Positions 9,680-18,600 of a DNA stretch of 64,000 bases are shown piece after piece. The position numbers and the translations under genes are program-made. Position 1 is the stretch's first letter. Each line of letters starts with the position of its first letter. The notes below the pieces were generated by a model that had not been told where the DNA came from, ran no database searches, and worked only from the letters and a program-made list of their open reading frames with translations. This DNA is from Lacinutrix sp. 5H-3-7-4. GTDB taxonomy: Bacteria > Bacteroidota > Bacteroidia > Flavobacteriales > Flavobacteriaceae. The stretch lies in NCBI RefSeq assembly GCF_000211855.2, contig NC_015638.1, positions 310,001 through 374,000 on the forward strand, written 5' to 3'.

Positions 9680-9696
9680 AAAAGGTTAAGCTTTCT

Positions 9697-10107
9697 TTAA
9701 GGATTTGGAACAATAACTTGAGTTTGCTCTCCATTTAGTGTATCAAGAATATTAATAACTAAACCTTCATCAGACTCAAATACTTCTACATTTAATGAGC
9801 CAAATGTAAATGTTCCCTCTTCATTAAAATCACCAACAGCATCTACTTGTTGCGCTAAAAGCGCTCTTGAGATTTGACTAAGAACTTGTTGATTTAATTG
9901 CTCTCCAAAACGATCTAATTCAGATTCTTCTTCAGTTTCTGCTCTTGGTTGTGTAAATCCATTTTGTGCATTTGCAGAACTCAATAACCAATTATAATTA
10001 AATGTATCTCCTCCAAACGCAGGATTTAAAGGCTTATAACTAAATTGCTGTGCCATTGCAACTGTACTCGCACTAAAAAGAAAAAATATAAATAGTTTAA
10101 ATTTCAT
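9697..10107 (-). CDS. csgF: curli assembly protein CsgF
   Basis: CsgF caps the CsgG channel on the outer surface and helps the nucleator attach. The 136-residue product has a signal peptide ending AMAQ, then the diagnostic N-terminal segment QFSYKPLNPAFGGDTFNYNWLLSSANAQN, which in E. coli CsgF inserts into the CsgG pore. It is followed by a helix (ELDRFGEQLNQQVLSQISRALL) and a small C-terminal beta region. It lies between csgE (2 bp gap) and csgG in one operon. Confidence 0.92.
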   Translation of the reverse strand: MKFKLFIFFLFSASTVAMAQQFSYKPLNPAFGGDTFNYNWLLSSANAQNGFTQPRAETEEESELDRFGEQLNQQVLSQISRALLAQQVDAVGDFNEEGTFTFGSLNVEVFESDEGLVINILDTLNGEQTQVIVPNP

Positions 10108-10109
10108 AA

Positions 10110-10913
10110 TTAATATTGTGTTATTGTTTCTTTAGATTTTTGTAATAGTTGTAAATACCTAATGCTTTTTTGCATTGCTATATTTACCATCTCAAGTAAA
10201 AACTTTTTTTTAGGGTTTACAAAAAACTGCCATACTAATCGACCATCTACTTTTACAGAAATTCTAGTGGATCTTCTTTGCCCAGGCACTTCTTCAATTA
10301 CAATATGTTTATCAGTCTTTATTTGCCTATTAAAATATTCTGAATAAAAGTACCGATGAAAATCTCTTCCTGCTTTAGTTAACGTTTTTTGAATAACTAA
10401 TCCTTGCAAAAAAACACCGTCTTGTCCTGTATTTGCTAAATCTTGTGATTCTTCTTTTAAAATTTCTTTTCTATTAGGATCTAATTCAATAACAATCTGT
10501 CCATTTTCATTGCTGGTTAACACAACTCTATCCTTACCAATTGCTCCTACATTTTTTTCTCCATCAATAATTGGATATATTAATAAAACAAGAATAATTT
10601 TACCGTTAATATCATTATTAATTGTTAAGGAAGATAATACTTTTTTTTGATTTGCTTCTAAATAGAAATTATTGCTTTGTGATGATTTTGAACTGTTATT
10701 ATTTACATCGGTTTTAAAAGCTAAAAACTCATACCTTAAATTATATGCTGAAAACTTCAAATTTTCTGCTGTTGCAGAAAACTTGGTAAACTCACTTGAT
10801 TTTTCAATTTTAATTAAAGCATTAATGTCTTTATTATAAAATTTTTGTGCATTAATAGAAAAACTACTAAGCACAAAAATTAATAACAAAGTGTAATTTA
10901 ATTTAGATAACAT
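10110..10913 (-). CDS. csgE: curli assembly protein CsgE with extra N-terminal CsgH-like domain
   Basis: The C-terminal part (about residues 165-267) is CsgE: GLVIQKTLTKAGRDFHRYFYSEYFN...HIVIEEVPGQRRSTRISVKVDGRLVWQFFV. CsgE is the periplasmic adaptor that gates CsgG. E. coli CsgE is about 129 residues; this protein is 267. After a signal peptide (ending SINAQ) there is an extra beta-rich domain of about 120 residues (AYNLRYEFLAFKTDVNNNSSKSSQSNNFYLEANQKKVLSSLTIN), whose pattern of a strand, a Ser/Asn-rich turn, then LEANQ recalls CsgH, the alphaproteobacterial curli inhibitor. That domain call is an inference. Confidence 0.85.
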   Translation of the reverse strand: MLSKLNYTLLLIFVLSSFSINAQKFYNKDINALIKIEKSSEFTKFSATAENLKFSAYNLRYEFLAFKTDVNNNSSKSSQSNNFYLEANQKKVLSSLTINNDINGKIILVLLIYPIIDGEKNVGAIGKDRVVLTSNENGQIVIELDPNRKEILKEESQDLANTGQDGVFLQGLVIQKTLTKAGRDFHRYFYSEYFNRQIKTDKHIVIEEVPGQRRSTRISVKVDGRLVWQFFVNPKKKFLLEMVNIAMQKSIRYLQLLQKSKETITQY

Positions 10914-10923
10914 TTACAACACC

Positions 10924-11466
10924 CTAATTAAAACTTCTAATAATTACAGTAGGCGAAGCTGCTGTTTGAGTAAATTTAATATTCTTTGTTATATTATTTG
11001 CTCCAAAACGTTCAAAATTTAAGCCATCGCCATTTTGCTTAAGTTCTAATGATACCTTTGCATTAGGGTCTATTACGTAATCTAATATTGAATTATTATC
11101 TCCATTTTGCTCTAAGTCTGCAACAACTGCATCAACTTGATATGTAAGATTTACATTATTAGCATCTCCGTTTTGAGATATATTAATATCACTAGCTCTT
11201 GATGCTACTTTTACTACCGATGTATTAAAAGAAGAAACTTGTGTTATTGTAACAGAATTTCCAGTTATTGTGTTTAAAGTTTCATTTGGTGTTGTATCAA
11301 AATAAGAATCAAAAAAAGACTGCGAGACTTCTTGTCCATTTAGCTCTGTTGAAGCCTCTGTACTATTATCTTCATCTTCACTATACGTTTGAGACCAACC
11401 TAATTGTAAAACTAATAATAGAAATACTAATATTGAATTTGATTTATTTTTGTTTAATATTTTCAT
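10924..11466 (-). CDS. small curlin-repeat protein, probable nucleator-like subunit
   Basis: Of 180 residues, the first 25 form a signal peptide (SILVFLLLVLQLGWSQ). The middle is acidic and then has short curlin-type repeats with QNGDANNVNLTYQ, EQNGDNNSILDY and KQNGDGLNFERFGANN. There are only about four weak repeats, against about 20 in the two large neighbours. By position (between the fibre genes and csgE) and size it could be the nucleator, analogous to CsgB, but no sequence feature proves this. Confidence 0.65.
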   Translation of the reverse strand: MKILNKNKSNSILVFLLLVLQLGWSQTYSEDEDNSTEASTELNGQEVSQSFFDSYFDTTPNETLNTITGNSVTITQVSSFNTSVVKVASRASDINISQNGDANNVNLTYQVDAVVADLEQNGDNNSILDYVIDPNAKVSLELKQNGDGLNFERFGANNITKNIKFTQTAASPTVIIRSFN

Positions 11467-11486
11467 AATAGTTGTAATTTAATAAA

Positions 11487-11526
11487 AAAAGGAGAATGCT
11501 TGCTATTTAAACATCCTCCTTTTTAT
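11487..11526 (-). terminator. terminator after first csgA-like gene
   Basis: On the minus strand the arms AAAAAGGAGGATG and CATTCTCCTTTTTTT enclose a loop containing AAATAGC, just after the csgA stop. It is nearly identical to the element at 13338-13376. Confidence 0.75.
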
Positions 11527-11570
11527 AATTTATAGTATAAAATAACTATTTCTAAATATAAATTTGGATT

Positions 11571-13082
11571 TTAACATCCACTTCCACCACATGGAGCATC
11601 TAAATCGAAACTACCTGGTCCACCTGGAGTAATTAAAGTTTCCATTTCTTGGAAATCACAGTTTTCACCGTCATTCATTAAATCTCCGTTAGGTCCTAAC
11701 TGTAAAACACTAATTGTATTACCTCCATTAGACATTCCATCTGGAATATTTTGACTAGCTTTAAAGCTATGTCCTGAACCATCTGCAATTCCACTTTTTT
11801 GCACAATTAAAGTTTGGTTAGCAAGACCTCTTTGTCCTGTAAAAGCAACATTTTCATCACCACTCTGGTAAGTACTTACTAAGTTAGAGTCTCCTTTTTG
11901 AGATGAACTTACAATGTTACCATCACCATACTGTCTTTGGTAAGCTAAATGATTTCTACCGTTTTGACCTAAAATAGCACCATTAACATCTCCTGTTTGA
12001 TCTTGACGACCGTAGTTAGCACCACCATTTGAGACACCGTGAGCGTTTTGAGCTATATAAGCCACGTTATTATCTCCTGTTTGATTTTGCTCTGCATAGT
12101 CACTATCTTCACTGCTATCTCCCCACTGTCCTATATAACCAGTGTTTGCGTCACCATCTTGAACTTGTAATGCTCTAGCATCTGTAGAACCCATACCTGT
12201 ATTATCGGTACCATCAGTATAACCTGCATCTGAATAGGTTACAATAAAAGCATCTAAATCTGATTGAGAAGCTCCAAAATCATTTATAGGGTTTACATCT
12301 GCTCCTTGATCTACTAAAGCAGTGTTATCGTCACCAGTTTGGTATTGATTAGAAATATTCAAATCTCCTTCTTGAACAGAGTGTGCTTTGTTACGACTAC
12401 CATCTTGATCAATTCTGGTAACATTCTCATCACCATATTGCTCAGCTATAGCAGTGTTACCGTCAGATCCATCTGGTCCAGAGTTTTGAAAAACACCTGC
12501 AACGTTATCATCTCCTTCTTGTACTGTTCTTGCTTGGTTATTATCGAACTGCTGTCTTGTTTTAGCACGGTTGTCTTGACCATCTTGCTCTATCATAGCA
12601 TAGTTCATTTCACCTTGCTGTCCAGTTCCATGGTGAATTAAAGCTCTGTTTCCTCCACTTGCTCCACCGTCTTTCATACCTTGACGTGTAACAGCTTCGT
12701 TTAAATCTCCTTCTTGTAATGTAGTAGACTGGTTACCAGAACCCATTTGTCTTACATCTGCTGCATTACCTACACCACTTGCTGCTGAAACCTCACCTGT
12801 TTGCCAGATTCTTGCTCTGTTATCACCAGTTCCAGTTCCATCAGCTTGTACTGAATAAGAAGATTGATTTGTTCCAGCCTGCATAACTTGTAACTTATTT
12901 GTGTTACCTGTTTGAATAGCCTCACCTGTGTTACCGTTTCCAGTCGCATAATCTACAGCTACCTGTGTGTCTACTGAATTAGATCCATTTTGGACTTTTA
13001 AATCATCCTGTGATACAGGACTTTGCGCAAATATAGCGCCCGTGAATAGAAGTGCCGAAGCACCTAAAATTACTTTTTTCAT
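11571..13082 (-). CDS. csgA: major curlin-like amyloid fibre protein (CsgA-type), copy 1
   Basis: Secreted fibre subunit of 503 residues. A signal peptide (MKKVILGASALLFTGAIFAQ) precedes about 20 tandem repeats of the flavobacterial curlin type QxGxxNxAxxxQ, for example QTGDDNTALVDQ, QYGDGNIVSSSQ and QRGLANQTLIVQ. E. coli CsgA has five repeats in 151 residues. The C-terminus has a separate conserved tail with four cysteines (CDFQEMETLI...DAPCGGSGC). It is about 85% identical by eye to the upstream copy. It has its own 5' region and its own terminator, so it can be expressed separately from csgE/F/G. Confidence 0.9.
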   Translation of the reverse strand: MKKVILGASALLFTGAIFAQSPVSQDDLKVQNGSNSVDTQVAVDYATGNGNTGEAIQTGNTNKLQVMQAGTNQSSYSVQADGTGTGDNRARIWQTGEVSAASGVGNAADVRQMGSGNQSTTLQEGDLNEAVTRQGMKDGGASGGNRALIHHGTGQQGEMNYAMIEQDGQDNRAKTRQQFDNNQARTVQEGDDNVAGVFQNSGPDGSDGNTAIAEQYGDENVTRIDQDGSRNKAHSVQEGDLNISNQYQTGDDNTALVDQGADVNPINDFGASQSDLDAFIVTYSDAGYTDGTDNTGMGSTDARALQVQDGDANTGYIGQWGDSSEDSDYAEQNQTGDNNVAYIAQNAHGVSNGGANYGRQDQTGDVNGAILGQNGRNHLAYQRQYGDGNIVSSSQKGDSNLVSTYQSGDENVAFTGQRGLANQTLIVQKSGIADGSGHSFKASQNIPDGMSNGGNTISVLQLGPNGDLMNDGENCDFQEMETLITPGGPGSFDLDAPCGGSGC

Positions 13083-13153
13083 GTTAAATATATATTGATT
13101 AATAGCTTTGTAAAGATAAAAAAATAAACATTAAAAACGTCTTTTTAAGACTA

Positions 13154-13185
13154 TTTTCGACTATTGTTTTGGTAATATCGACGAA
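13154..13185 (-). promoter_or_regulatory. candidate operator upstream of csgA copy 1
   Basis: TTTTCGA (13154-13160) and ATCGACGAA (13177-13185) form an interrupted inverted motif with 23 bp start-to-start, the same spacing as at 15016-15047 before copy 2. It lies about 70-100 bp upstream of the start codon, a plausible activator position. Confidence 0.5.
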
Positions 13186-13337
13186 ATACATTAGCACAAA
13201 AAAAACATCTATAAACAGCTACAAGTAAGAAACATAACTAAAATCATCTACTTCTGTTTTTAAATATTAAAACTAAAATATTACTACATAAAACGGTTAT
13301 TATTTTTTTTACTAAAATTCATAAAAAGTTTAAGCAA

Positions 13338-13376
13338 AAAAAAGAGGATGCTTGCTATTTAGACATCCTCCTTTTT
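13338..13376 (-). terminator. terminator after second csgA-like gene
   Basis: On the minus strand the arms AAAGGAGGATG and CATCCTCTTTTTT enclose a loop containing AAATAGC. The loop matches that of the terminator after copy 1, showing that the duplication included the 3' end. Confidence 0.75.
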
Positions 13377-13412
13377 CTAATATGTAAAACCTAAATTAAT
13401 TTAGATTGGATT

Positions 13413-14921
13413 TTAGCATCCACCTGCACCACATGGAGCATCTAAATTAAAGTCTGCTGGTGTTCCTGGTGTAACTAAAGTTTCCATATCTTGGAAATCA
13501 CAGTTTTCACCTTCAGTCGTTAAGTCTCCATTAGGTCCTAATTGTAATACACTAATTGTGTTACCTCCGTTAGACATTCCGTCAGCTAAGTTTTGACTTG
13601 CCTGGAAGCTATGTCCTGAACCATCTGCAACACCTGCTTTTTGCACAATTAATGTTTGGTTAGCAAGACCTCTTTGTCCTGTAAAAGCAACATTTTCATC
13701 ACCACTCTGGTAAGTACTTACTAAGTTAGAGTCTCCTTTTTGAGACGAAGCAACGATATTACCATCACCATATTGTCTTTGGTAAGCTAAATGATCTCTA
13801 CCATTTTGACCTAAAATAGCAATGTTAGAGTCTCCTGTTTGATCTTGACGACCGTAGTTAGCACCACCTGTTGTAGAACCATGAGCGTTTTGAGCTATAA
13901 AAGCAGCATTATTATCTCCTGTTTGGTTTTGCTCTGCATAGTCACTATCTTCACTACTGTCTCCCCATTGACCTATATAACCAGAGTTAGCATTTCCATC
14001 CTGAACTTGTAATGCTCTTCCGTTAGTAGAACCTTGTCCAGTATTATCAGTACCATTTGTATAACCTGCATCTGAAACTACACTTAATGCTAAATCTAAA
14101 TTGGCTTGAGTATCTCCAAGAGAACTAATTGGATCTACATCACCACCTTGATCAGTTAAAGCCCAGTTATCATCACCAGTTTGGATTTGATTAGCAACAT
14201 TTAAATCTCCTAATTGATTTGAATGTGCTGTGTTACGGCTTCCATCTTGATCAATCATAGTGGCGTTTGAATCACCATACTGCTCAGCTAAGGCAGTATT
14301 ACCATCAGAACCATCTGGTCCAGAGTTTTGAGTAACACCTGCGATGTTGTTATCTCCTTCTTGGATTGTTCTTGCTTGATTGTTATCGTACTGCTGTATA
14401 GTTGTAGCAGAGTTAGTTTGACCATCTTGCTCTATCATAGCATAGTTCATTTCACCTTGTTGTCCTGTACCATGGTGAATCAAAGCTTTGTTTCCTCCAC
14501 TTGCTCCACCGTCTTTCATACCTTGACGTGTAACAGCTTCGTTAAAATCTCCTTCTTGGTAAGAAGTAGACTGGTTACCAGAACCCATTTGTCTTACATC
14601 TGCTGCATTTCCTTCACCACTTACTGCTGAAACATCACCAGTTTGCCAGATTCTAGCTCTGTTATCTCCAGTTCCTAATCCATCTGCTTGCACTGAATAA
14701 GAAGATTGATTTGTTCCAGCTTGCATAACCTGTAACTTATTTGTGTTACCAGTTTGAATACCTTCACCTTTATTTCCAGTTCCTAATGCAAAATCTGTAG
14801 CTACTTGAGCATCTACTGAATCTGTACCGTTTTGACCTGTTAAAGTACCTTGAGTTGGCAATTGTGCAAATAATGCACCTGAGAATAATAGTGCCGAAGC
14901 ACCTAAAATTACTTTTTTCAT
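13413..14921 (-). CDS. csgA: major curlin-like amyloid fibre protein (CsgA-type), copy 2
   Basis: The 502-residue paralogue is collinear with copy 1, with the same signal peptide, the same number of QxGxxNxA repeats and the same four-cysteine tail (CDFQDMETLV...DAPCGAGGC). Differences cluster in a few repeats in the middle (for example DSNATMIDQDGSRNTAHSNQLG against DENVTRIDQDGSRNKAHSVQEG) and around the linker near residues 265-295. It is the promoter-proximal gene of the cluster. Confidence 0.9.
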   Translation of the reverse strand: MKKVILGASALLFSGALFAQLPTQGTLTGQNGTDSVDAQVATDFALGTGNKGEGIQTGNTNKLQVMQAGTNQSSYSVQADGLGTGDNRARIWQTGDVSAVSGEGNAADVRQMGSGNQSTSYQEGDFNEAVTRQGMKDGGASGGNKALIHHGTGQQGEMNYAMIEQDGQTNSATTIQQYDNNQARTIQEGDNNIAGVTQNSGPDGSDGNTALAEQYGDSNATMIDQDGSRNTAHSNQLGDLNVANQIQTGDDNWALTDQGGDVDPISSLGDTQANLDLALSVVSDAGYTNGTDNTGQGSTNGRALQVQDGNANSGYIGQWGDSSEDSDYAEQNQTGDNNAAFIAQNAHGSTTGGANYGRQDQTGDSNIAILGQNGRDHLAYQRQYGDGNIVASSQKGDSNLVSTYQSGDENVAFTGQRGLANQTLIVQKAGVADGSGHSFQASQNLADGMSNGGNTISVLQLGPNGDLTTEGENCDFQDMETLVTPGTPADFNLDAPCGAGGC

Positions 14922-15015
14922 GTTAAATATATATTGATTAATAGCATGGCTAATATATAGAATTAAATCAATACAAAATTTAATACGGTCACAAAAAAAG
15001 ATGAATCCAACAGTT

Positions 15016-15047
15016 TTTTCGATTACCTATTTACTTACATCGACGAA
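15016..15047 (-). promoter_or_regulatory. candidate operator upstream of csgA copy 2
   Basis: TTTTCGAT (15016-15023) and ATCGACGAA (15039-15047) are the second instance of the motif seen at 13154-13185, with identical 23-bp spacing although the bases between differ. Confidence 0.5.
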
Positions 15048-15124
15048 GCGTATTTACTTGTAAGAAAAAACTTATTTATTGTTTTTAACCACAAGCTAAA
15101 CAACTTACTATTAAGTACGTAGAA

Positions 15125-17311
15125 CTACGTAGTAAATAAGAGTTCACGGTACTTTGTAAGCGGCCAAAGCTCATCATCCACTAGTAGTTCTAGTTTATCA
15201 CAATGGTAACGAATAGTCTCTAACATAGGTTTTATATCCTGACAATATGTTTCTGCCTTACTATTTATATCATCTATTATATTTGCCTTTTTTCGAGCCT
15301 CAGTCATATTAGTAACCAATTCATTTATCTTTTCTATGTGATTAGATATGTCTTCAATTAAAACCATTTGTGCTTTTGCTACTTTTTTAAAACCATCATT
15401 ATATATAGACTTTAATCCTTTTACATTTTCAATTAAAATGTTTTGGTATTTAACTGCAGTAGGTACAATATGATTTCTTGCTAAATCTCCAAGCACTCGC
15501 CCTTCTATTTGTAAGCGCATTATATATTGTTCCATTTCTATTTCGTAACGCGCTTGTGTTTCTACAGCATTCATGATGCCTAAACTTTCATATAATGCTA
15601 TAGTTTTTTTAGATACTTTTACTTTTAAAGCTTCTGGTGTTGATTTATTATTTGTTAAACCTCTTTTTTTTGCTTCTTTTTCCCAAGCTTCACCATAACC
15701 ATTACCTTCAAAAAGAATACGTTTTGATTTTTTTATATATTCTCTTAAAATATTAAATATTGCTTCGTCCTTTTTTAAATCCTTTTTTTCTATAAGTGCA
15801 TCTACTTCAATTTTAAATTCCATTAACTGTTTCGCCACAATTGTATTTAGAACCGTCATTGGGTTTGCACAATTAGCTTTAGAGCCTACTGCCCTAAATT
15901 CGAATTTGTTTCCTGTAAATGCAAATGGTGATGTCCTGTTTCTATCTGTATTATCTAACAATATTTCAGGAATTTTACCTACTACATTAAGTTTTAGGTC
16001 GGTTTTTTCTTTAGGAGATAGTTTACCACTAGTTACATTTTCTAATTCGTTTAACACACCTGTTAATTGCTCACCAATAAATACTGAAATAATTGCAGGA
16101 GGCGCTTCGTTTGCTCCTAATCTATAATCGTTACTTGCAGATGCTATTGCAGCACGAAGTAACTCCTCATTATCATTAACAGCTTTTATTGTATTTATAA
16201 AGAAAGTTAAAAATTGCAGATTACTCATAGGTGTTTTTCCTGGACTCAATAGATTAACTCCCGTATCTGTACTTAAACTCCAATTATTATGTTTCCCTGA
16301 ACCATTTATTCCTTTAAAAGGTTTTTCATGAAATAACACTTTAAAATTATGTCGCTCTGCAACTTTATCCATAACATCCATTAATAAAGCGTTGTGATCT
16401 ACAGCTAAATTTGCTTCTTCAAAAATAGGTGCTAATTCAAATTGATTTGGAGCGACTTCATTATGCCTTGTTTTAACAGGTATACCCAACAGCATGCATT
16501 CTGTTTCCAAATCTCTCATATAAGACATTGCTCTATTTGGTATTGTACCAAAATAATGATCATCTAACTGTTGTCCTTTAGCAGAAGCATGCCCTAAAAG
16601 CGTTCTTCCTGTTAATTGAATATCTGGCCTTGAAGATACTAATGCACTATCTATTAAAAAATACTCTTGTTCCCAACCTAGTGAAGCATTTACTTTTTTT
16701 ACATTTTTATCGAAATACTTACAAACAGCTACAGCCGCATTATCTACTACTTGAAGCGCTCTTAACAATGGTGTTTTGTAGTCTAATGCCTCACCTGTAT
16801 ATGCAACAAATACTGTAGGTATACATAAAGTTGTACCATATATAAACGCTGGAGACGTGGGATCCCATGCTGTGTAACCTCTCGCTTCAAAAGTATTTCG
16901 AATTCCGCCATTTGGAAAACTTGATGCATCTGGCTCTTGCTGTACTAATTGAGAACCACCAAATTTTTCAATTGCATTATTATTTTCTATAGTCTCAAAA
17001 AAAGCGTCATGCTTTTCTGCAGTAGCACCTGTTAAAGGTTGAAACCAATGTGTATAATGTGTTACTCCCTTAGAAAGCGCCCAATCTTTCATAGCAGATG
17101 CTATTTGGTTTGCAATAGCACGATCTATTTTGCTTCCTTTTTCTATAGCGCTCGTTAAACTTTCAAAAGCATCACTAGTTAATGTTTGACGCATTTTTTT
17201 TGAATCGTAAACATTCTGTCCAAAAAGTTCTGAACGACGTTTTTCATCTTTAATAATTACTGGCTTTCTATTTAACGTTTCTTTTATTGCAAAAAATCGA
17301 AGTGTTGACAT
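15125..17311 (-). CDS. glnN: glutamine synthetase type III
   Basis: It forms glutamine from glutamate and ammonia using ATP. The length of 728 residues matches GSIII, about 250 longer than GSI. Visible signatures are NASLGWEQEYFLID (about 210), KTRHNEVAPNQFELAPIFEEANLAVDHN (about 280-307), LFHEKPFKGINGSGKHNNWSL (about 325-345) and NRTSPFAFTGNKFEFRAVGS (about 460). It is divergent from the beta-grasp glutamine synthetase at 17504, with a shared 192-bp regulatory gap. A TATATTTG -7 box is present on the minus strand at 17331-17338. Confidence 0.95.
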   Translation of the reverse strand: MSTLRFFAIKETLNRKPVIIKDEKRRSELFGQNVYDSKKMRQTLTSDAFESLTSAIEKGSKIDRAIANQIASAMKDWALSKGVTHYTHWFQPLTGATAEKHDAFFETIENNNAIEKFGGSQLVQQEPDASSFPNGGIRNTFEARGYTAWDPTSPAFIYGTTLCIPTVFVAYTGEALDYKTPLLRALQVVDNAAVAVCKYFDKNVKKVNASLGWEQEYFLIDSALVSSRPDIQLTGRTLLGHASAKGQQLDDHYFGTIPNRAMSYMRDLETECMLLGIPVKTRHNEVAPNQFELAPIFEEANLAVDHNALLMDVMDKVAERHNFKVLFHEKPFKGINGSGKHNNWSLSTDTGVNLLSPGKTPMSNLQFLTFFINTIKAVNDNEELLRAAIASASNDYRLGANEAPPAIISVFIGEQLTGVLNELENVTSGKLSPKEKTDLKLNVVGKIPEILLDNTDRNRTSPFAFTGNKFEFRAVGSKANCANPMTVLNTIVAKQLMEFKIEVDALIEKKDLKKDEAIFNILREYIKKSKRILFEGNGYGEAWEKEAKKRGLTNNKSTPEALKVKVSKKTIALYESLGIMNAVETQARYEIEMEQYIMRLQIEGRVLGDLARNHIVPTAVKYQNILIENVKGLKSIYNDGFKKVAKAQMVLIEDISNHIEKINELVTNMTEARKKANIIDDINSKAETYCQDIKPMLETIRYHCDKLELLVDDELWPLTKYRELLFTT

Positions 17312-17463
17312 TTTATATAGCTTTTTTTTACAAATATATCAATTTAAGGTTATTTTTAAGTCTTAAAATAAATATACCCTAAAAAAAATAGGGGTTGTTT
17401 GATAAATTTAATAATTTTTAAAAAAATTGCCTTATTTTTTTATAGGTATACTAAAAATCATTC

Positions 17464-17471
17464 TATATTTG
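17464..17471 (+). promoter_or_regulatory. -7 promoter box of the beta-grasp glutamine synthetase gene
   Basis: TATATTTG matches the Bacteroidota TAnnTTTG consensus, 33 bp before the ATG. No good -33 TTG is placed 19-20 bp upstream, which suggests activator dependence. Confidence 0.5.
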
Positions 17472-17503
17472 TAAACATATTATTTAAAATTACCTGAAGT
17501 ATT

Positions 17504-18529
17504 ATGGCAAAAATAAAATTAGAATACATTTGGTTAGATGGTTACCATCCTACTCAAAACATGAGAAGTAAAACTAAAGTTGAGGAACACGAAGATTTTA
17601 AAGGCACAATTGAAGAGTTAGAAAATTGGTCTTTTGACGGATCTTCTACTAGACAAGCCGAAGGCGGATCGTCTGACTGCTTATTAAAACCTGTAGCTAT
17701 TTATCCAGATCCAGCAAGAGTGAATGGTTATTTAGTAATGACTGAAGTTTTAAATGCAGATGGAACTCCTCACGTATCTAACGGAAGAGCTACTATTGAA
17801 GATGAAGACAATGATTTTTGGTTTGGTTTTGAGCAAGAATACTTTATAATGGATACAAAAACCCAATTACCTTTAGGATTCCCTATTGGTGGTTATCCAG
17901 CTCCACAAGGTTTATATTATTGCTCTGTTGGAGGTAAAAACACACATGGAAGAGGTTTAGTTGAAGAACATGCAGATTTATGTATTGAAGCAGGCTTAAA
18001 CTTTGAAGGTATTAACCAAGAGGTTGCTTCTGGACAATGGGAATTTCAACTTTTTGCTAAAGGTGCTAAAAAAGCAGGTGATGAAATATGGATAGCACGC
18101 TACCTATTAGATCGTTTAACTGAACAATATGGTTACTATATAGAATACCACCCAAAACCATTAGGAAAAGATATGGATTGGAATGGCTCTGGAATGCATG
18201 CTAATTTCTCTAACACTACATTAAGAACTTGTGGTAGTCAAGAGACTTACGAAAAAATATGTGAAGCTTTTAGACCTGTTGTTAAAGAACACATTGCTGT
18301 TTACGGAGAATTTAATGACCAACGTTTAACTGGTGATCATGAAACTGCATCTATACATGATTTTAGCTACGGCGTATCAGATCGTGGTGCTTCAATAAGA
18401 ATACCTATTATTACTGTAGAAAAAGGCTGGAAAGGTTGGCTAGAAGATAGACGCCCTGCTTCTAACGGTGATCCATACAAAATTGCAGGCCGAATTATAA
18501 AAACGGTTAAGTCTGCTAATATTGATTAA
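17504..18529 (+). CDS. glnA: glutamine synthetase, beta-grasp (type II-like)
   Basis: This 341-residue enzyme has the short GSII-type layout rather than the 470-residue GSI form. The beta-grasp N-domain contains WSFDGSSTRQAEGGSSDCLLKPVA, the active site FGFEQEYFIMD, NFEGINQEVASGQWEFQLF, the ATP loop NGSGMHANFS and the glutamate-binding DRGASIRIP. No adenylylation site (the GSI NLYDLP loop) is present. Pairing with GSIII on the opposite strand suggests the two enzymes are coordinated in response to nitrogen supply. Confidence 0.93.
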   Translation: MAKIKLEYIWLDGYHPTQNMRSKTKVEEHEDFKGTIEELENWSFDGSSTRQAEGGSSDCLLKPVAIYPDPARVNGYLVMTEVLNADGTPHVSNGRATIEDEDNDFWFGFEQEYFIMDTKTQLPLGFPIGGYPAPQGLYYCSVGGKNTHGRGLVEEHADLCIEAGLNFEGINQEVASGQWEFQLFAKGAKKAGDEIWIARYLLDRLTEQYGYYIEYHPKPLGKDMDWNGSGMHANFSNTTLRTCGSQETYEKICEAFRPVVKEHIAVYGEFNDQRLTGDHETASIHDFSYGVSDRGASIRIPIITVEKGWKGWLEDRRPASNGDPYKIAGRIIKTVKSANID

Positions 18530-18552
18530 CACAAACTATTAGTTAAATCCAC

Positions 18553-18589
18553 AAAAAAAGCGTTTGAAATATTTCAAACGCTTTTTTTT
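18553..18589. terminator. bidirectional terminator
   Basis: The near-perfect palindrome AAAGCGTTTGAA/TTCAAACGCTTT, flanked by A and T runs, serves both glnA (plus) and the antiporter gene (minus), whose stop is at 18601. Confidence 0.85.
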
Positions 18590-18600
18590 ATTGCTTTTTA

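Larger units (their letters stand above)
13083..13412. promoter_or_regulatory. intergenic region between the two csgA copies
   Basis: From right to left it contains the terminator of copy 2 (13338-13376), an AT-rich stretch, the motif TTTTCGA...ATCGACGAA at 13154-13185 that is shared with the region before copy 2, and an untranslated leader (13083-13107) whose first 25 bases are identical in both copies. I see no ORF. Confidence 0.6.

Noticed and set aside
12339-12641. Plus-strand 100-codon frames in both csgA copies
   Set aside because: Arise from the repeat codons on the other strand; they appear in parallel in both copies because the genes are paralogues.
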